NCBI RefSeq assembly: GCF_022398315.1
Contig: NZ_JAKEVF010000002.1
Span: 283,278-347,277 of the forward strand
Reading direction: 5' to 3'
Length of the DNA stretch: 64,000 nucleotides
Origin: Shewanella sp. Isolate11
Lineage (GTDB): Bacteria > Pseudomonadota > Gammaproteobacteria > Enterobacterales > Shewanellaceae
Shown piece by piece: positions 9,075 to 18,098 of this stretch (the first letter of the stretch is position 1; the number at the start of each line of letters is the position of its first letter). Made by a program: the position numbers and the translations under genes. The notes below the pieces were generated by a model. That model made no database searches. It was not told the DNA's origin and worked only from the letters and a program-made list of their open reading frames with translations.

Positions 9075-9113
9075 TAAAAAAACCGCTAGGGGTTCACTCT
9101 GGCGGTTTTTTTA
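9075..9113. terminator. Bidirectional terminator between eptA and the PatZ-like gene
   Basis: AACCGCTAG pairs with CTGGCGGTT (one G-U pair) around a 9-nt loop, with A-run to the left and T-run to the right. It serves two convergent genes. Confidence 0.85.
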
Positions 9114-9135
9114 TGAAGGCTTGAAAGCAATAAGC

Positions 9136-11832
9136 TTAATCGGGTTTCAGTTGCATATCCATTTTGATTAAATGTTCTTCCATATCGAAAGTAACACTAA
9201 AGCCAAGGCTTTTTGCGAGACTAGCCATGTTTCGATTTTCGAACATAGTAAAACCGGTCAATACTTGAGTATCGTTGGTTTTGTAGTAGGCGATTAACTT
9301 TTCTAGTAATAATTTACCTAAACCTAATCCTTGATGATCACTGCGAACAGCCATAGCAAACTCGGCTTCTGTGTTATCGGGGTCGATAGAGGCACGGATC
9401 GCACCAAGGGTAATATCATCACCATCTTCAGCTTTGGCGGTGGCAATGAAAGCCATTTCGCGGGCGTAATCGATTTGGGTTAATACCGCCATCTCTTCGT
9501 GGGTCATTTTTGAGCGCACACCGAAATAGCGTTTGTATCTGTCTTCATCGGACAGTGAATTATCGAATGCCAAGTGTTTAGGCTCATCTTCAGGTAAGAT
9601 TGGCCGCAGCATGATTTCTAACCCATTTTTGAGTGTGGCGCGCTGTTCAAGCTCTTTGGGGTAGGGACAAATGGCCAATCTATTAGCGTTGTCAGCAGGG
9701 CACTCTTGTAGTTGAATATTAACATCGAGTAGGGTGATTTGTTCTCCAGCACACAAGACAGGATTGAGATCCAATGCGGCAATCTCTGGGCAGTCTATGA
9801 TCAAATGTGATATTTGGGTCAACATAACACACAGGGCGTTCATGTTTAGCCCTAGTGGCAGATGGCGGTCTTTTAGTTTGTGGGTTTTTAATGCTTGGAT
9901 CACCATATAGCGCGCCAGTGTCATATTCAATGGCGGTAGGGCAACTGCTGCATCAGTAGTTGGATTCCATTCAGAACCGCCTTCACCTAACAGAATAGCT
10001 GGACCAAATACCGGATCGTTCATTACAGCAACACGGATCTCTTGTGCTCCAGCCGTGAGCGCCATCTTCTGTACTATCATGCCTTCAATCGTTGCCGATT
10101 CATTGATGCTATGAACCCGATTGATGATGGCATTTGCCGCTTGTAAAACCTCGCTACCAGAACTGAGGTTGAGAACCACACCTTGCACATCAGATTTGTA
10201 ATGAATATCGGGGGATTGCACTTTAAGCGCTACGGGGTAGCCAATTCGATCGGCGATTTCGGCAGCTTGTTCAGCGTTGTTACTAAAGTGGGTTTCAATG
10301 GTATTAAGACCATAAGCTTTTAGTATTGCGCTGGACTCATGGGTTTCCAATACCTTTTTATTTTTACTCAAAGCCTCAGTAAGAAGCTTGCGAGCTAATA
10401 GGGCATCGGTTGGAATGTTATCAGGAATAGATTGTGGAACCTCTTGCAATAGCTTTTGGTTGCGGCGGTATTCGACCATGTGCATAAAGGCACCTACCGC
10501 GCCTTCAGGGGTTCGATAAGTCGGAATTCCGGCTTTATTAAACAGCTTTCTAGCTCGATAAGCCGAGTCTTCGCCGCTCCAGTTGGTCAGTACATTGACT
10601 CGGTTTCGTTGTGGGTGAGTTGCAATAAGGCTGGCAATGCTGTCAGCGATCTCGATACCACAGCCTAAGGCTGAGGGAGAATGAAGCACTAAAATGGCAT
10701 CGGCAATATCAGCCTTCATTAGTATATCCAAGCATTTTGTATAACGCTCGGCATCGGCATCACCACCAATATCTACTGGGTTTTGTCCAGACCAGGTATT
10801 GGGTAAAATTTCATCGAGCGCGTTAATACTCTCGCTATCGAGCACCGCCGCTTTGCCACCACCTAAGATCAGCTGATCTAACGCCAATACTGCTGGGCCA
10901 CCACCATTAGTCAAAATTGCCAGTCTTTCTCCTTGAAGCGGCGTGGAGTGGGCCAGAGTCTCAACGGCGGCAAATAGTTCAACCAGATCGTTAACTCGCA
11001 GCATACCAGCACGTCTGAAGGCGGCTTCGTACACGGCATCGTTACCGCCTATTCCTCCCGTATGTAATCTGGCGGCAGTGTTTCCTTCTAAACTGCGGCC
11101 AGATTTAATCACTAAAATAGGTTTGTTGCGCGCCGCTGCTCGTGCTGCTGATAAGAAGTGGCGTTTTTCATTAATTGAATCAACATAGAGTAAAATCGCC
11201 GTCGTCCGCGAGTCGCGGCCGAGATAATCGAGTAACTCATCGAAATCGATATCGGTAGCATCTCCCAGAGAAATAAACGATGAGAAGCCAATCCCTTTAT
11301 TGTTGGCCCAGTCAAGTACAGTGGTACAAATAGCGGCGGACTGAGATACGAAAGCAATTTTACCGGGCAGGGCACTGGTATGAGCTAGGCTGGCATTGAG
11401 ACCAAGGTTTGGCAGCATCATCCCTAAACTGTTGGGGCCAAGAAGTCGCATGCCGTAGCGCTTAGCATGTTGTTGAGTCAATAACAGCAGGTTGTTACCT
11501 TCATCATCGGTTTGAGTGGCCATGCCAGAAGCATTGATGATGGCGGTTTTACAACCAAACTGGGCCAAGCGCTCGATGATTTGAGGCACGCGTATGGCTG
11601 CCGTGCAAACAATGGCCAAATCGGGCTTTAATGGTAGGGCGTCTATGCTGGGATAGGCGAGGACGCCCATGACCGCATTATATTTGGGTGTAACTGGCAT
11701 AATAGGGCCAGAGAAACCACCGGATAACAAGTTACGCATAACAACATTACCCGCACGATTTTTGCCATTGGAAGCACCGATAATTGCAACCGAATTGGGT
11801 TTAAATAAAGCGTGTAACGTGCGTTGACTCAT
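9136..11832 (-). CDS. patZ: Acyl-CoA synthetase-like / GNAT acetyltransferase fusion (PatZ-type)
   Basis: An 898-residue cytoplasmic fusion. Residues about 1-450 resemble the CoA-binding and ligase halves of ADP-forming acetyl-CoA synthetase (VAIIGASNGKNRAGNVVMRN, LLGPNSLGMM, FVSQSAAICT, LHTGGIGGNDAVYEAAF). Residues about 480-700 are an ATP-grasp-like part (IGYPVALKVQSPDIHYKSD). The C-terminal 170 residues are a GNAT domain (MAVRSDHQGLGLGKLLLEKL, the acetyl-CoA loop). PatZ/Pka of enterobacteria has the same order and length and acetylates acetyl-CoA synthetase and other proteins on lysine. AGGAG precedes the ATG. It is monocistronic between convergent eptA and divergent araB. Confidence 0.85.
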   Translation of the reverse strand: MSQRTLHALFKPNSVAIIGASNGKNRAGNVVMRNLLSGGFSGPIMPVTPKYNAVMGVLAYPSIDALPLKPDLAIVCTAAIRVPQIIERLAQFGCKTAIINASGMATQTDDEGNNLLLLTQQHAKRYGMRLLGPNSLGMMLPNLGLNASLAHTSALPGKIAFVSQSAAICTTVLDWANNKGIGFSSFISLGDATDIDFDELLDYLGRDSRTTAILLYVDSINEKRHFLSAARAAARNKPILVIKSGRSLEGNTAARLHTGGIGGNDAVYEAAFRRAGMLRVNDLVELFAAVETLAHSTPLQGERLAILTNGGGPAVLALDQLILGGGKAAVLDSESINALDEILPNTWSGQNPVDIGGDADAERYTKCLDILMKADIADAILVLHSPSALGCGIEIADSIASLIATHPQRNRVNVLTNWSGEDSAYRARKLFNKAGIPTYRTPEGAVGAFMHMVEYRRNQKLLQEVPQSIPDNIPTDALLARKLLTEALSKNKKVLETHESSAILKAYGLNTIETHFSNNAEQAAEIADRIGYPVALKVQSPDIHYKSDVQGVVLNLSSGSEVLQAANAIINRVHSINESATIEGMIVQKMALTAGAQEIRVAVMNDPVFGPAILLGEGGSEWNPTTDAAVALPPLNMTLARYMVIQALKTHKLKDRHLPLGLNMNALCVMLTQISHLIIDCPEIAALDLNPVLCAGEQITLLDVNIQLQECPADNANRLAICPYPKELEQRATLKNGLEIMLRPILPEDEPKHLAFDNSLSDEDRYKRYFGVRSKMTHEEMAVLTQIDYAREMAFIATAKAEDGDDITLGAIRASIDPDNTEAEFAMAVRSDHQGLGLGKLLLEKLIAYYKTNDTQVLTGFTMFENRNMASLAKSLGFSVTFDMEEHLIKMDMQLKPD

Positions 11833-12220
11833 CTTGCGCTCCTGTGTCCTTTAGCCACTTAGCAGTGTAACTCAGTTTGAGTTTTTTTCTCTAGGATTTT
11901 AGTAGGATAAAGAAATTTGAGATGTAGGGGGTTTTTGAGATGTCAAACTCATCTTTCTTATTCAAGTCTGATTTTATCCCAATGCAATTAAGGCGAGTCA
12001 TTCGCGTAAAAAAGTGCAGATGTTTTTTCAGTAGTTCTATCGGGGTGAAATCTTAATAATTCCTGAAATTTTAATTAATTAACACTTAAAACTCCTCGTT
12101 CTGTTAACGAGTTGCTGATGTTAGGTGAAAAATAATATTTGAACCCAAATAAGCTATCGTAGTATTGTAGTACAATTATAGTTGTTTATGTTTTCATGCT
12201 TATATTTTACGGGGATACAA
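11833..12220 (+). promoter_or_regulatory. Intergenic region upstream of araB
   Basis: This 388-bp region separates divergent patZ-like and araB genes. It contains the AraR-like operator at 12161-12176 and a small inverted repeat CTCGTT-N5-AACGAG (12095-12111). No open frame with a good ribosome binding site is seen. GGGGA precedes the araB ATG. Confidence 0.5.
12161..12176. promoter_or_regulatory. Putative AraR operator upstream of araB
   Basis: AGTATTGTAGTACAAT contains the inverted repeat ATTGT-AGT-ACAAT (12164-12176). The core TATTGTA is shared with sites at 33180, 41352 and 41455, and the TATTRTAGTA form with 19063. Short TTGT/ACAA-type palindromes are usual for GntR/FCD regulators. Confidence 0.65.
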
Positions 12221-13882
12221 ATGTCTTACGCTTTAGGGTTAGATTTTGGTTCAGATTCCGTTCGTGCACTGCTTGTTGATACACAAACAGGTGCTGAATT
12301 GGCGACTAATGTTGTTTACTACCCTCGCTGGAGTGAGGGACGCTATTGCGATCCAGTTAAAAGCCAATTCCGTCAACATCCACTAGATTATATTGAGTCA
12401 TTGACCCAAGTGGTTAATGGTTTATGGGAACTTGCTCCTGCTGGTGCTGCAAACAAAGTATGCGGCATCAGTTTTGATACCACAGGTTCGACACCAATTG
12501 CCGTAGATGAGCAAGGTATCGCCTTGGCATTAAAACCTGAATTTGCTGAAAACCCAAATGCCATGTTTGTGCTTTGGAAAGATCACTGTGCTATTAAAGA
12601 AGCGCAAGAGATCACTGCCGCTGCTAATGCTAATACAGTTAACTACCTTAAATATGAAGGTGGTATCTATTCATCGGAATGGTTCTGGGCTAAAGCGCTA
12701 TATGTGCTACGTCAAGATAGCCAAGTGCGTGATGCAGCCTATGCTTGGGTTGAACATTGCGATTGGATGACTGCCTTGTTAACCGATACTACGCACCCTG
12801 AAAAATTCATTGCCGGCCGCTGCGCAGCAGGTCATAAAGTCATGTGGCATGAAAGTTGGGGTGGTTATCCACCAAATGACTTCTTTGTGGGTATCGATCC
12901 ACTACTTGATGGTTTACGAGATCGCCTACCGGCTGAAACGAAAACTGCCGATACAGTGTGCGGTAATTTAACTGCAGAATGGGCCGAAAAATTGGGCTTA
13001 TCGACAGAGGTTATTGTAACTTTTGGTGCTTTTGATTGCCACGCGGGCGCCATCGGTGCCAACGTAAAACCAGGTGTGCTTACTAAAGTTATGGGTACAT
13101 CAACTTGTGACATCACCATTGCATCTTATGAAGATATTGGCGATCGTTGCATTAAAGGTATTTGTGGTCAGGTTGATGGTTCGGTTATGCCTGGCATGAT
13201 TGGTCTTGAAGCGGGTCAAAGTGCTTTTGGCGACCTTTATGCGTGGTTTAAAAATGTCCTGTGCTGGCCATTAAAACATGTTGCTACCGATGCTATTCTA
13301 GATGCTGATACAAAGGCTAAACTTGTAGAAGAGATTGAAGACCAGATCTTACGTCAATTAGGCGATGCTGCGAGTCAATTACCTATCAATGCTAACGATA
13401 TCGTTGCTTTGGATTGGGTCAACGGTCGTAGAACTCCGGATGCAGATCAGTCAGTTGCTATGGCAATTAGCGGTCTTAATATGGGTAGCCAAGCACCACA
13501 AATCTTTAAAGGTCTAGTAGAAGCCACCGCATTTGGTGCTAAAGCCATTATTGACCGTTTTGTGGAAGAGGGTGTTGCGATTAATGAAGTGGTCACCATT
13601 GGTGGCATTTCAAAGAAATCAGATTTTGTAATGCAAACTTGTGCCGATGTATGGAACTGCCCAATCGATGTATTAGAGAGTGAGCAAAGTTGTGCTCTAG
13701 GGGCGGCTATCTACGCAGCAACTGCAGCTGGTGTTTATCCTGATGTTGACAGTGCACAAAAAGTGATGGCCTCTAAGGTAGTTAAAACCTATCAACCGAA
13801 TGCGGTAAACGCTGAAAAATATCAAGAGTTGTATCGACGCTATAAGGCGCTCGGTCAGTTTGTCGATGCAGGAGTTGCTTAA
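12221..13882 (+). CDS. araB: Ribulokinase
   Basis: This FGGY-family sugar kinase phosphorylates L-ribulose to L-ribulose 5-phosphate. The 553-residue product starts with the phosphate-binding LGLDFGSDSVRALLVDT and contains ISFDTTGSTPIAVDE, MGTSTCDI and the C-terminal IGGISKKSDFVMQ and LGAAIYAA, all typical of FGGY kinases; E. coli AraB has 566 residues. I use the ATG at 12221 after GGGGA, not an in-frame ATG at 12182 that lacks a binding site and overlaps the operator region. It is the first gene of araB-araD-araA-HAD and overlaps araD by one base (TAATG), so translation is coupled. Confidence 0.95.
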   Translation: MSYALGLDFGSDSVRALLVDTQTGAELATNVVYYPRWSEGRYCDPVKSQFRQHPLDYIESLTQVVNGLWELAPAGAANKVCGISFDTTGSTPIAVDEQGIALALKPEFAENPNAMFVLWKDHCAIKEAQEITAAANANTVNYLKYEGGIYSSEWFWAKALYVLRQDSQVRDAAYAWVEHCDWMTALLTDTTHPEKFIAGRCAAGHKVMWHESWGGYPPNDFFVGIDPLLDGLRDRLPAETKTADTVCGNLTAEWAEKLGLSTEVIVTFGAFDCHAGAIGANVKPGVLTKVMGTSTCDITIASYEDIGDRCIKGICGQVDGSVMPGMIGLEAGQSAFGDLYAWFKNVLCWPLKHVATDAILDADTKAKLVEEIEDQILRQLGDAASQLPINANDIVALDWVNGRRTPDADQSVAMAISGLNMGSQAPQIFKGLVEATAFGAKAIIDRFVEEGVAINEVVTIGGISKKSDFVMQTCADVWNCPIDVLESEQSCALGAAIYAATAAGVYPDVDSAQKVMASKVVKTYQPNAVNAEKYQELYRRYKALGQFVDAGVA

Positions 13883-14577
13883 TGTATTATCGTGAATTAA
13901 AACGTGAAGTGTATGAAGCCAATATGGAGCTTGAAAAGCGTAATTTGGTTACTTACACCTTCGGTAACGTGTCTCAAGTAGATCGTCAACACGGCGTGAT
14001 CGCTATTAAACCCAGCGGCGTACCTTATGAAGATCTCACAGTTGAAGATATCGTGATTGTCGACTTAGAAAACAAGGTTGTAGAGGGGCGATTAAATCCA
14101 TCATCTGACACCAAAACCCATACCTATCTTTATAGACAATGGGATAGCATCGGTGGTGTGACTCATACTCACTCAACTTACGCGACAGCATGGGCACAAG
14201 CGCAATTACCTATCCCTTGTTATGGTACGACCCATGCTGATTATGTATATGGTGAGATCCCTTGTACCGCGGTCATGCGTGATGATCAAATCGCACGTGA
14301 TTATGAAGAAGAAACAGGTGTACAAATTTTAGAATGTTTTGCTGATCGCTCTCCAAAAGAGTCACCTATGGTGATCGTCGCGGGTCACGCGCCTTTTACT
14401 TGGGGTGACAGTGCAGCAAAATCGGTTTATCACGCAGTGTTGTTAGAAGAGATCGCGAGGATGGCTTATTTAACCAAAACCTTAGCGCCAAGCGTTGGAC
14501 CTTTAAAGCAAGGTCTTACCGACAAACACTATTTGCGTAAACACGGTAAGGATGCCTATTACGGGCAATCTAAATAA
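13882..14577 (+). CDS. araD: L-ribulose-5-phosphate 4-epimerase
   Basis: A class II aldolase-fold, zinc-dependent enzyme that epimerises L-ribulose 5-phosphate to D-xylulose 5-phosphate, feeding the pentose phosphate pathway. The 231-residue length equals E. coli AraD. GNVSQVDRQHGVIAIKPSG, SSDTKTHTYLYRQW and GGVTHTHSTYATAWAQ, with the zinc-binding HTH, are visible, and a later His lies in VAGHAPFTWG. It begins in the stop codon of araB and lies 31 bp before araA. Confidence 0.97.
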   Translation: MYYRELKREVYEANMELEKRNLVTYTFGNVSQVDRQHGVIAIKPSGVPYEDLTVEDIVIVDLENKVVEGRLNPSSDTKTHTYLYRQWDSIGGVTHTHSTYATAWAQAQLPIPCYGTTHADYVYGEIPCTAVMRDDQIARDYEEETGVQILECFADRSPKESPMVIVAGHAPFTWGDSAAKSVYHAVLLEEIARMAYLTKTLAPSVGPLKQGLTDKHYLRKHGKDAYYGQSK

Positions 14578-14608
14578 CCGTAAACAAGTTATCACGGAGT
14601 AAAAGGTC

Positions 14609-16111
14609 ATGAACGCTATGTCTAAAAAGCAAGTGTGGTTTATTACAGGTTCACAAGATCTGTACGGACCAAAAGTATTAGAGCAAGTGGCTAAAAACAG
14701 CCAAGAGATTGTTGCTGGTTTTAACCAATCAAGCACTATCACAACCGAAATCGTATACCAACCCACAGTTAAGTCTCCTAGAGAGATCCATGCGGTTTGT
14801 CAGGCTGCCAATAGCGATGCAAACTGTATCGGTGTGATCTTATGGATGCACACTTTCTCTCCAGCTAAGATGTGGATCGCAGGCCTAAATGAGCTAAGCA
14901 AGCCATTTATGCACCTTCACACTCAGTTCCATGCAGAGTTACCTTGGTCTGAAATCAACATGAACTACATGAATACTCACCAGAGTGCTCATGGCTGTCG
15001 TGAATTTGGTTTTATCGGCACTCGCATGCGCAAAGAGCGTAAAGTGGTTGTTGGTCACTGGAACACAACTGCAGTACAAACTGAAGTTGATGACTGGTGC
15101 CGTGCTGCCGCAGGTTGGCATGAAAGCCGTAACCTGAAAGTGGCACGTTTTGGCGATAACATGCGTCAAGTTGCGGTAACCGAAGGTGATAAAGTCGCTG
15201 CTCAAATCCAATTTGGTTATGAAGTAAATGCTCATAGCTTAGGTGAGTTGAACGATGCGATTAATGCAGTAGGCGATGCCGATATTAATGCCTTAATCGA
15301 AAACTATCGCCAAGATTACCAAATCAATGAATCGGTATTTAGCGATGATCACCAACTCGATATGCTTCGAAAAGAAGCTCGTATCGAAGTGGGTATGAAA
15401 AACTTCCTAGTTGCGGGCCAATACGGCGCGTTCACTAACTGTTTCGAAAACCTAACTGGCATGACAGGTCTCCCTGGACTGGCGACTCAACGTCTAATGT
15501 CACAAGGTTTTGGTTACGGCGGTGAAGGTGACTGGAAGACTGCGGCTATGGTTCGCATCATGAAAGTGATGGGTGAAGGCCGTAACGCGGGTACTTCATT
15601 TATGGAAGATTACACCTATAACTTCGGTGCGACCGATCAAGTTTTAGGTGCTCACATGCTAGAAGTTTGTCCTTCTATCGCTGCAGCTAAGCCACAACTT
15701 GAAGTACATCTACACACTATTGGTGTTCGTTGTGACGTACCGCGCCTATTGTTCACTGGTAAAGCTGGCCCAGCAATCAACGTATCGACTATCGATATGG
15801 GTAACCGTTTCCGTATCATTGTTAACGAATTAGATACAGTAACGCCACCAGAAGATACGCCAAACCTCCCTGTTGCATCTGCACTATGGGAGCCAAAGCC
15901 AAATCTGTCTGTTGCTGCTGCGGCTTGGATCCATGCAGGTGGTGCGCATCACTCGGCATACAGCCAAGCAGTAACCACTGATAACATCGTTGATTTTGCT
16001 GAAATCGCGGGTGCTGAATTGGTGATTATCGATGAAAATACCAATATTCGTGAGCTCAAGAATGAACTGAGACACAATTCAGTTTATTATGGACTAGCAA
16101 GAGGTCTGTAA
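14609..16111 (+). CDS. araA: L-arabinose isomerase
   Basis: A Mn-dependent cytoplasmic isomerase converting L-arabinose to L-ribulose, the first step of the phosphorylating route. At 500 residues it has the E. coli length. The family N-terminus [17 protein letters not shown], the stretch [23 protein letters not shown] and the C-terminal [16 protein letters not shown] with metal-binding histidines are clear. GGAG (14596-14599) is 9 nt before the ATG at 14609; a second ATG four codons on is weaker. It is followed by a hairpin terminator, though the HAD gene 82 bp downstream may still receive readthrough. Confidence 0.97.
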   Translation: MNAMSKKQVWFITGSQDLYGPKVLEQVAKNSQEIVAGFNQSSTITTEIVYQPTVKSPREIHAVCQAANSDANCIGVILWMHTFSPAKMWIAGLNELSKPFMHLHTQFHAELPWSEINMNYMNTHQSAHGCREFGFIGTRMRKERKVVVGHWNTTAVQTEVDDWCRAAAGWHESRNLKVARFGDNMRQVAVTEGDKVAAQIQFGYEVNAHSLGELNDAINAVGDADINALIENYRQDYQINESVFSDDHQLDMLRKEARIEVGMKNFLVAGQYGAFTNCFENLTGMTGLPGLATQRLMSQGFGYGGEGDWKTAAMVRIMKVMGEGRNAGTSFMEDYTYNFGATDQVLGAHMLEVCPSIAAAKPQLEVHLHTIGVRCDVPRLLFTGKAGPAINVSTIDMGNRFRIIVNELDTVTPPEDTPNLPVASALWEPKPNLSVAAAAWIHAGGAHHSAYSQAVTTDNIVDFAEIAGAELVIIDENTNIRELKNELRHNSVYYGLARGL

Positions 16112-16127
16112 GACTGATTGTTTGATA

Positions 16128-16160
16128 AAATAGCCGCCCCTTTGGGCGGCTATTTATTTT
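16128..16160 (+). terminator. Terminator after araA
   Basis: GCCGCCC (16133-16139) pairs with GGGCGGC (16144-16150) around a 4-nt loop; outer A-T pairs extend the stem and TATTTATTTT follows. It should limit, not abolish, readthrough to the HAD gene. Confidence 0.8.
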
Positions 16161-16193
16161 GTACCAGCAGAAGATAAAAAGAGGCGTTGGCGA

Positions 16194-16796
16194 ATGTACC
16201 AAGAGTTTGATGCAATAATTTTTGACATGGATGGCACCTTAGTCGATAGCGGTCAGCTACATGAAGTTGCGTGGCGTGAGACGTTAACTAAATACAATAT
16301 TCCTGTCGATGCCAGCTTAATGCGCTCGCTTGCAGGCGTGCCAACCATAGAAACCTTAGCCATATTAAAAGCACACTTTGGCGTGACGACCACTGATAGT
16401 GATCAACAGATCAATGATTACAAAGAGGCGCTGGTCCGCTCAATTATGGCTCAACATGTAAAGCCAACTAGTCTGATTGAATTTGCCAAGCAGAATCATG
16501 GTAAACGTCCAATGGCGGTTGGCACGGGAGCGTATACCAACGAAGCGATTGAAATTTTAACCCTGTGCGGCTTAATTGATTTGGTTGATTATGTGGTGGG
16601 TGCCGATCAGGTGTCGGCTCCAAAACCTGCGCCGGATACTTTTTTACGTTGTGCTGCCTTGATGGATATCGACCCTGCACGTTGCCTAGTTTTTGAAGAT
16701 GCCAAATTAGGTATGCAAGCAGCTGAGGCGGCAGGCATGGAGTATGTTGATGTTCTGGCTGCTCATGGTATAGAAAATGATTATTTTCGTGAATAA
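16194..16796 (+). CDS. HAD-superfamily sugar-phosphate phosphatase/mutase-like protein
   Basis: A 200-residue HAD hydrolase of the beta-phosphoglucomutase/YqaB group. DMDGTLVDS near the start gives the nucleophile and acid aspartates (D11, D13), GTGAYTNEAIEIL is the second motif, and KPAPDTFLRCA and FEDAKLGMQAAEAAGM supply motifs three and four. GAGGCG precedes the ATG. Placement directly behind araBDA suggests a role on a pentose phosphate or a by-product of AraB, as proposed for the unrelated HAD phosphatase AraL in Bacillus; the substrate cannot be read from sequence. Confidence 0.8.
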   Translation: MYQEFDAIIFDMDGTLVDSGQLHEVAWRETLTKYNIPVDASLMRSLAGVPTIETLAILKAHFGVTTTDSDQQINDYKEALVRSIMAQHVKPTSLIEFAKQNHGKRPMAVGTGAYTNEAIEILTLCGLIDLVDYVVGADQVSAPKPAPDTFLRCAALMDIDPARCLVFEDAKLGMQAAEAAGMEYVDVLAAHGIENDYFRE

Positions 16797-16891
16797 GATC
16801 TCCGTAACAGGAGAATAATCTGTTTGTTAAACTGTCTACCTTGTTATTAAATCGTTGTAAAATAAGGGGGCAAACATTAATATGAAAGCTT

Positions 16892-16906
16892 CTATCAATA
16901 TGATAG
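16892..16906. promoter_or_regulatory. Inverted repeat upstream of araR
   Basis: CTATCA-ATA-TGATAG is a perfect 15-bp inverted repeat 154 bp before the araR start. It shares CTAT and TATGAT with the other putative AraR sites but is not the same motif, so autoregulation is only a guess. The rest of 16797-17059 is AT-rich with no gene seen. Confidence 0.35.
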
Positions 16907-17059
16907 TCATTCGAGTTAAGAATAAAAGTTAAAGGATTAATATTTTATTCTTTGTTTCATCGTGTAAATAATTAAAAAAATAATAATTTTAGCTGACTTC
17001 ATTAGTTGCTTTTTTTACATAGAGCGCTGGGATATTTAGTTAAAAAATGAGAGGGCGCA

Positions 17060-17773
17060 ATGGCTAATCCGGCAAATAGTCGACCACAAAATATTCACAC
17101 TTGGGTTGCTAGTGAGTTAGGCTCTCGCATCGTGAGTGGTTATTACACTCCAGGTGAATATATTCCAAATGAAATCACCATCTGCGAAGAGCTTGAAGTA
17201 TCACGTACCTCATTGCGTGAAGCCTTTAAAGTATTAACAGCAAAAGGGCTAATCGAGTCTCGTCCTAAACTGGGTACACGTATTCGCGAGCGTCGTTACT
17301 GGAACATGTTTGATCCGGTGATCTTAGGCTGGTTTTCAGAATCAAAACCATCACCAGAGTTCTACACCTCACTCTATGAAATACGTGCGGTATTTGAACC
17401 TGCAGCCGCAGAGTTAGCCGCGAGAAAAAGTACCCCTGAGCAATTAGCCGCTATTAAAGATTGCTATTACAAGATGGAAAATGCTCAATTAGGAACCGAT
17501 GAGATTTACACTACCGATATCGATTTCCATATGGCGATCCTCGATGGTACCAATAATGAGTTTATGGTGTCGTTAGGGGAGTCCATTCAATCAGCTTTGG
17601 CACAAGTTTTCAGAGTCAGTAGTAATTTTGCCGATGACTTTACTCAGTCGCTACCAGGCCATAAGGCCATTTATACAGCAATAGAGGCTGGCGATAGCCT
17701 TGGTGCTAAAAATGCCATGATATCGTTACTATCGACTTCTCAAGAGACTGTTAATAAGAATTTTGAGGTTTAA
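17060..17773 (+). CDS. araR: GntR-family (FCD-type) regulator, probable AraR
   Basis: A 237-residue regulator with an N-terminal GntR winged helix (IHTWVASELGSRIVSGYYTP, ICEELEVSRTSLREAFKVL, KGLIESRPKLGTRIRE) and a C-terminal helical FCD ligand domain. DIDFHMAILDGTNNE and LPGHKAIYTAIEAGD carry the Asp/His residues that often hold a metal and the ligand. It lies inside the arabinose locus and is the only regulator there, so it very likely controls it, with arabinose or a product as effector. A GntR-type AraR is known in Shewanella; it is unrelated to E. coli AraC. GAGGG precedes the ATG. Confidence 0.8.
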   Translation: MANPANSRPQNIHTWVASELGSRIVSGYYTPGEYIPNEITICEELEVSRTSLREAFKVLTAKGLIESRPKLGTRIRERRYWNMFDPVILGWFSESKPSPEFYTSLYEIRAVFEPAAAELAARKSTPEQLAAIKDCYYKMENAQLGTDEIYTTDIDFHMAILDGTNNEFMVSLGESIQSALAQVFRVSSNFADDFTQSLPGHKAIYTAIEAGDSLGAKNAMISLLSTSQETVNKNFEV

Positions 17774-17816
17774 ACCTAAGTCGGCTGCACATTCAGAATA
17801 TGATGCGACATGAATT

Positions 17817-17847
17817 AAAAAGCCCAAGCAACGCTTGGGCTTTTTAG
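17817..17847 (+). terminator. Terminator after araR
   Basis: AAAAAGCCCAAGC pairs with GCTTGGGCTTTTT around AAC. It is a strong, symmetrical hairpin that could act in both directions. Confidence 0.9.
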
Positions 17848-17866
17848 TATTAGCTGGATACTATTT

Positions 17867-18096
17867 AACCTGAGCTCTGGATAAGCAGAGCCGCTGAATA
17901 GGCATCTTTGCGTGCCTCTCTGCGTTGCTTTGCCTAACCATAGCTCGCTATGGTGTACGACAAAGCGCCTTGATATGCCCAAAAATCTGCACATTCAGTC
18001 AGAAAATAGACTTTCCTTTTCGAACTAATCCTTTATAGCATTGAATTAGCTTGTTAAATTTAGATTTTCCGACACTCGTTATCCCGAGTTCAGGTT
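17867..18096. mobile_element. MITE-like 230-bp inverted-repeat element
   Basis: The left end AACCTGAGCTCTGGATAA (17867-17884) and the right end, read on the minus strand, AACCTGAACTCGGGATAA (18079-18096) match at 16 of 18 bases. ATTT flanks both sides (17863-17866 and 18097-18100), a plausible target duplication. There is no coding capacity; an internal inverted repeat CCATAGC-TC-GCTATGG is present. This fits a non-autonomous element moved by a transposase elsewhere. The right ATTT copy overlaps the stop codon of the GH43 gene. Confidence 0.75.
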
Positions 18097-18098
18097 AT

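Noticed and set aside
11112..11375. An 87-codon frame on the same strand as the PatZ-like gene but in another phase
   Set aside because: It lies fully inside the PatZ-like gene, whose frame is intact and well conserved.
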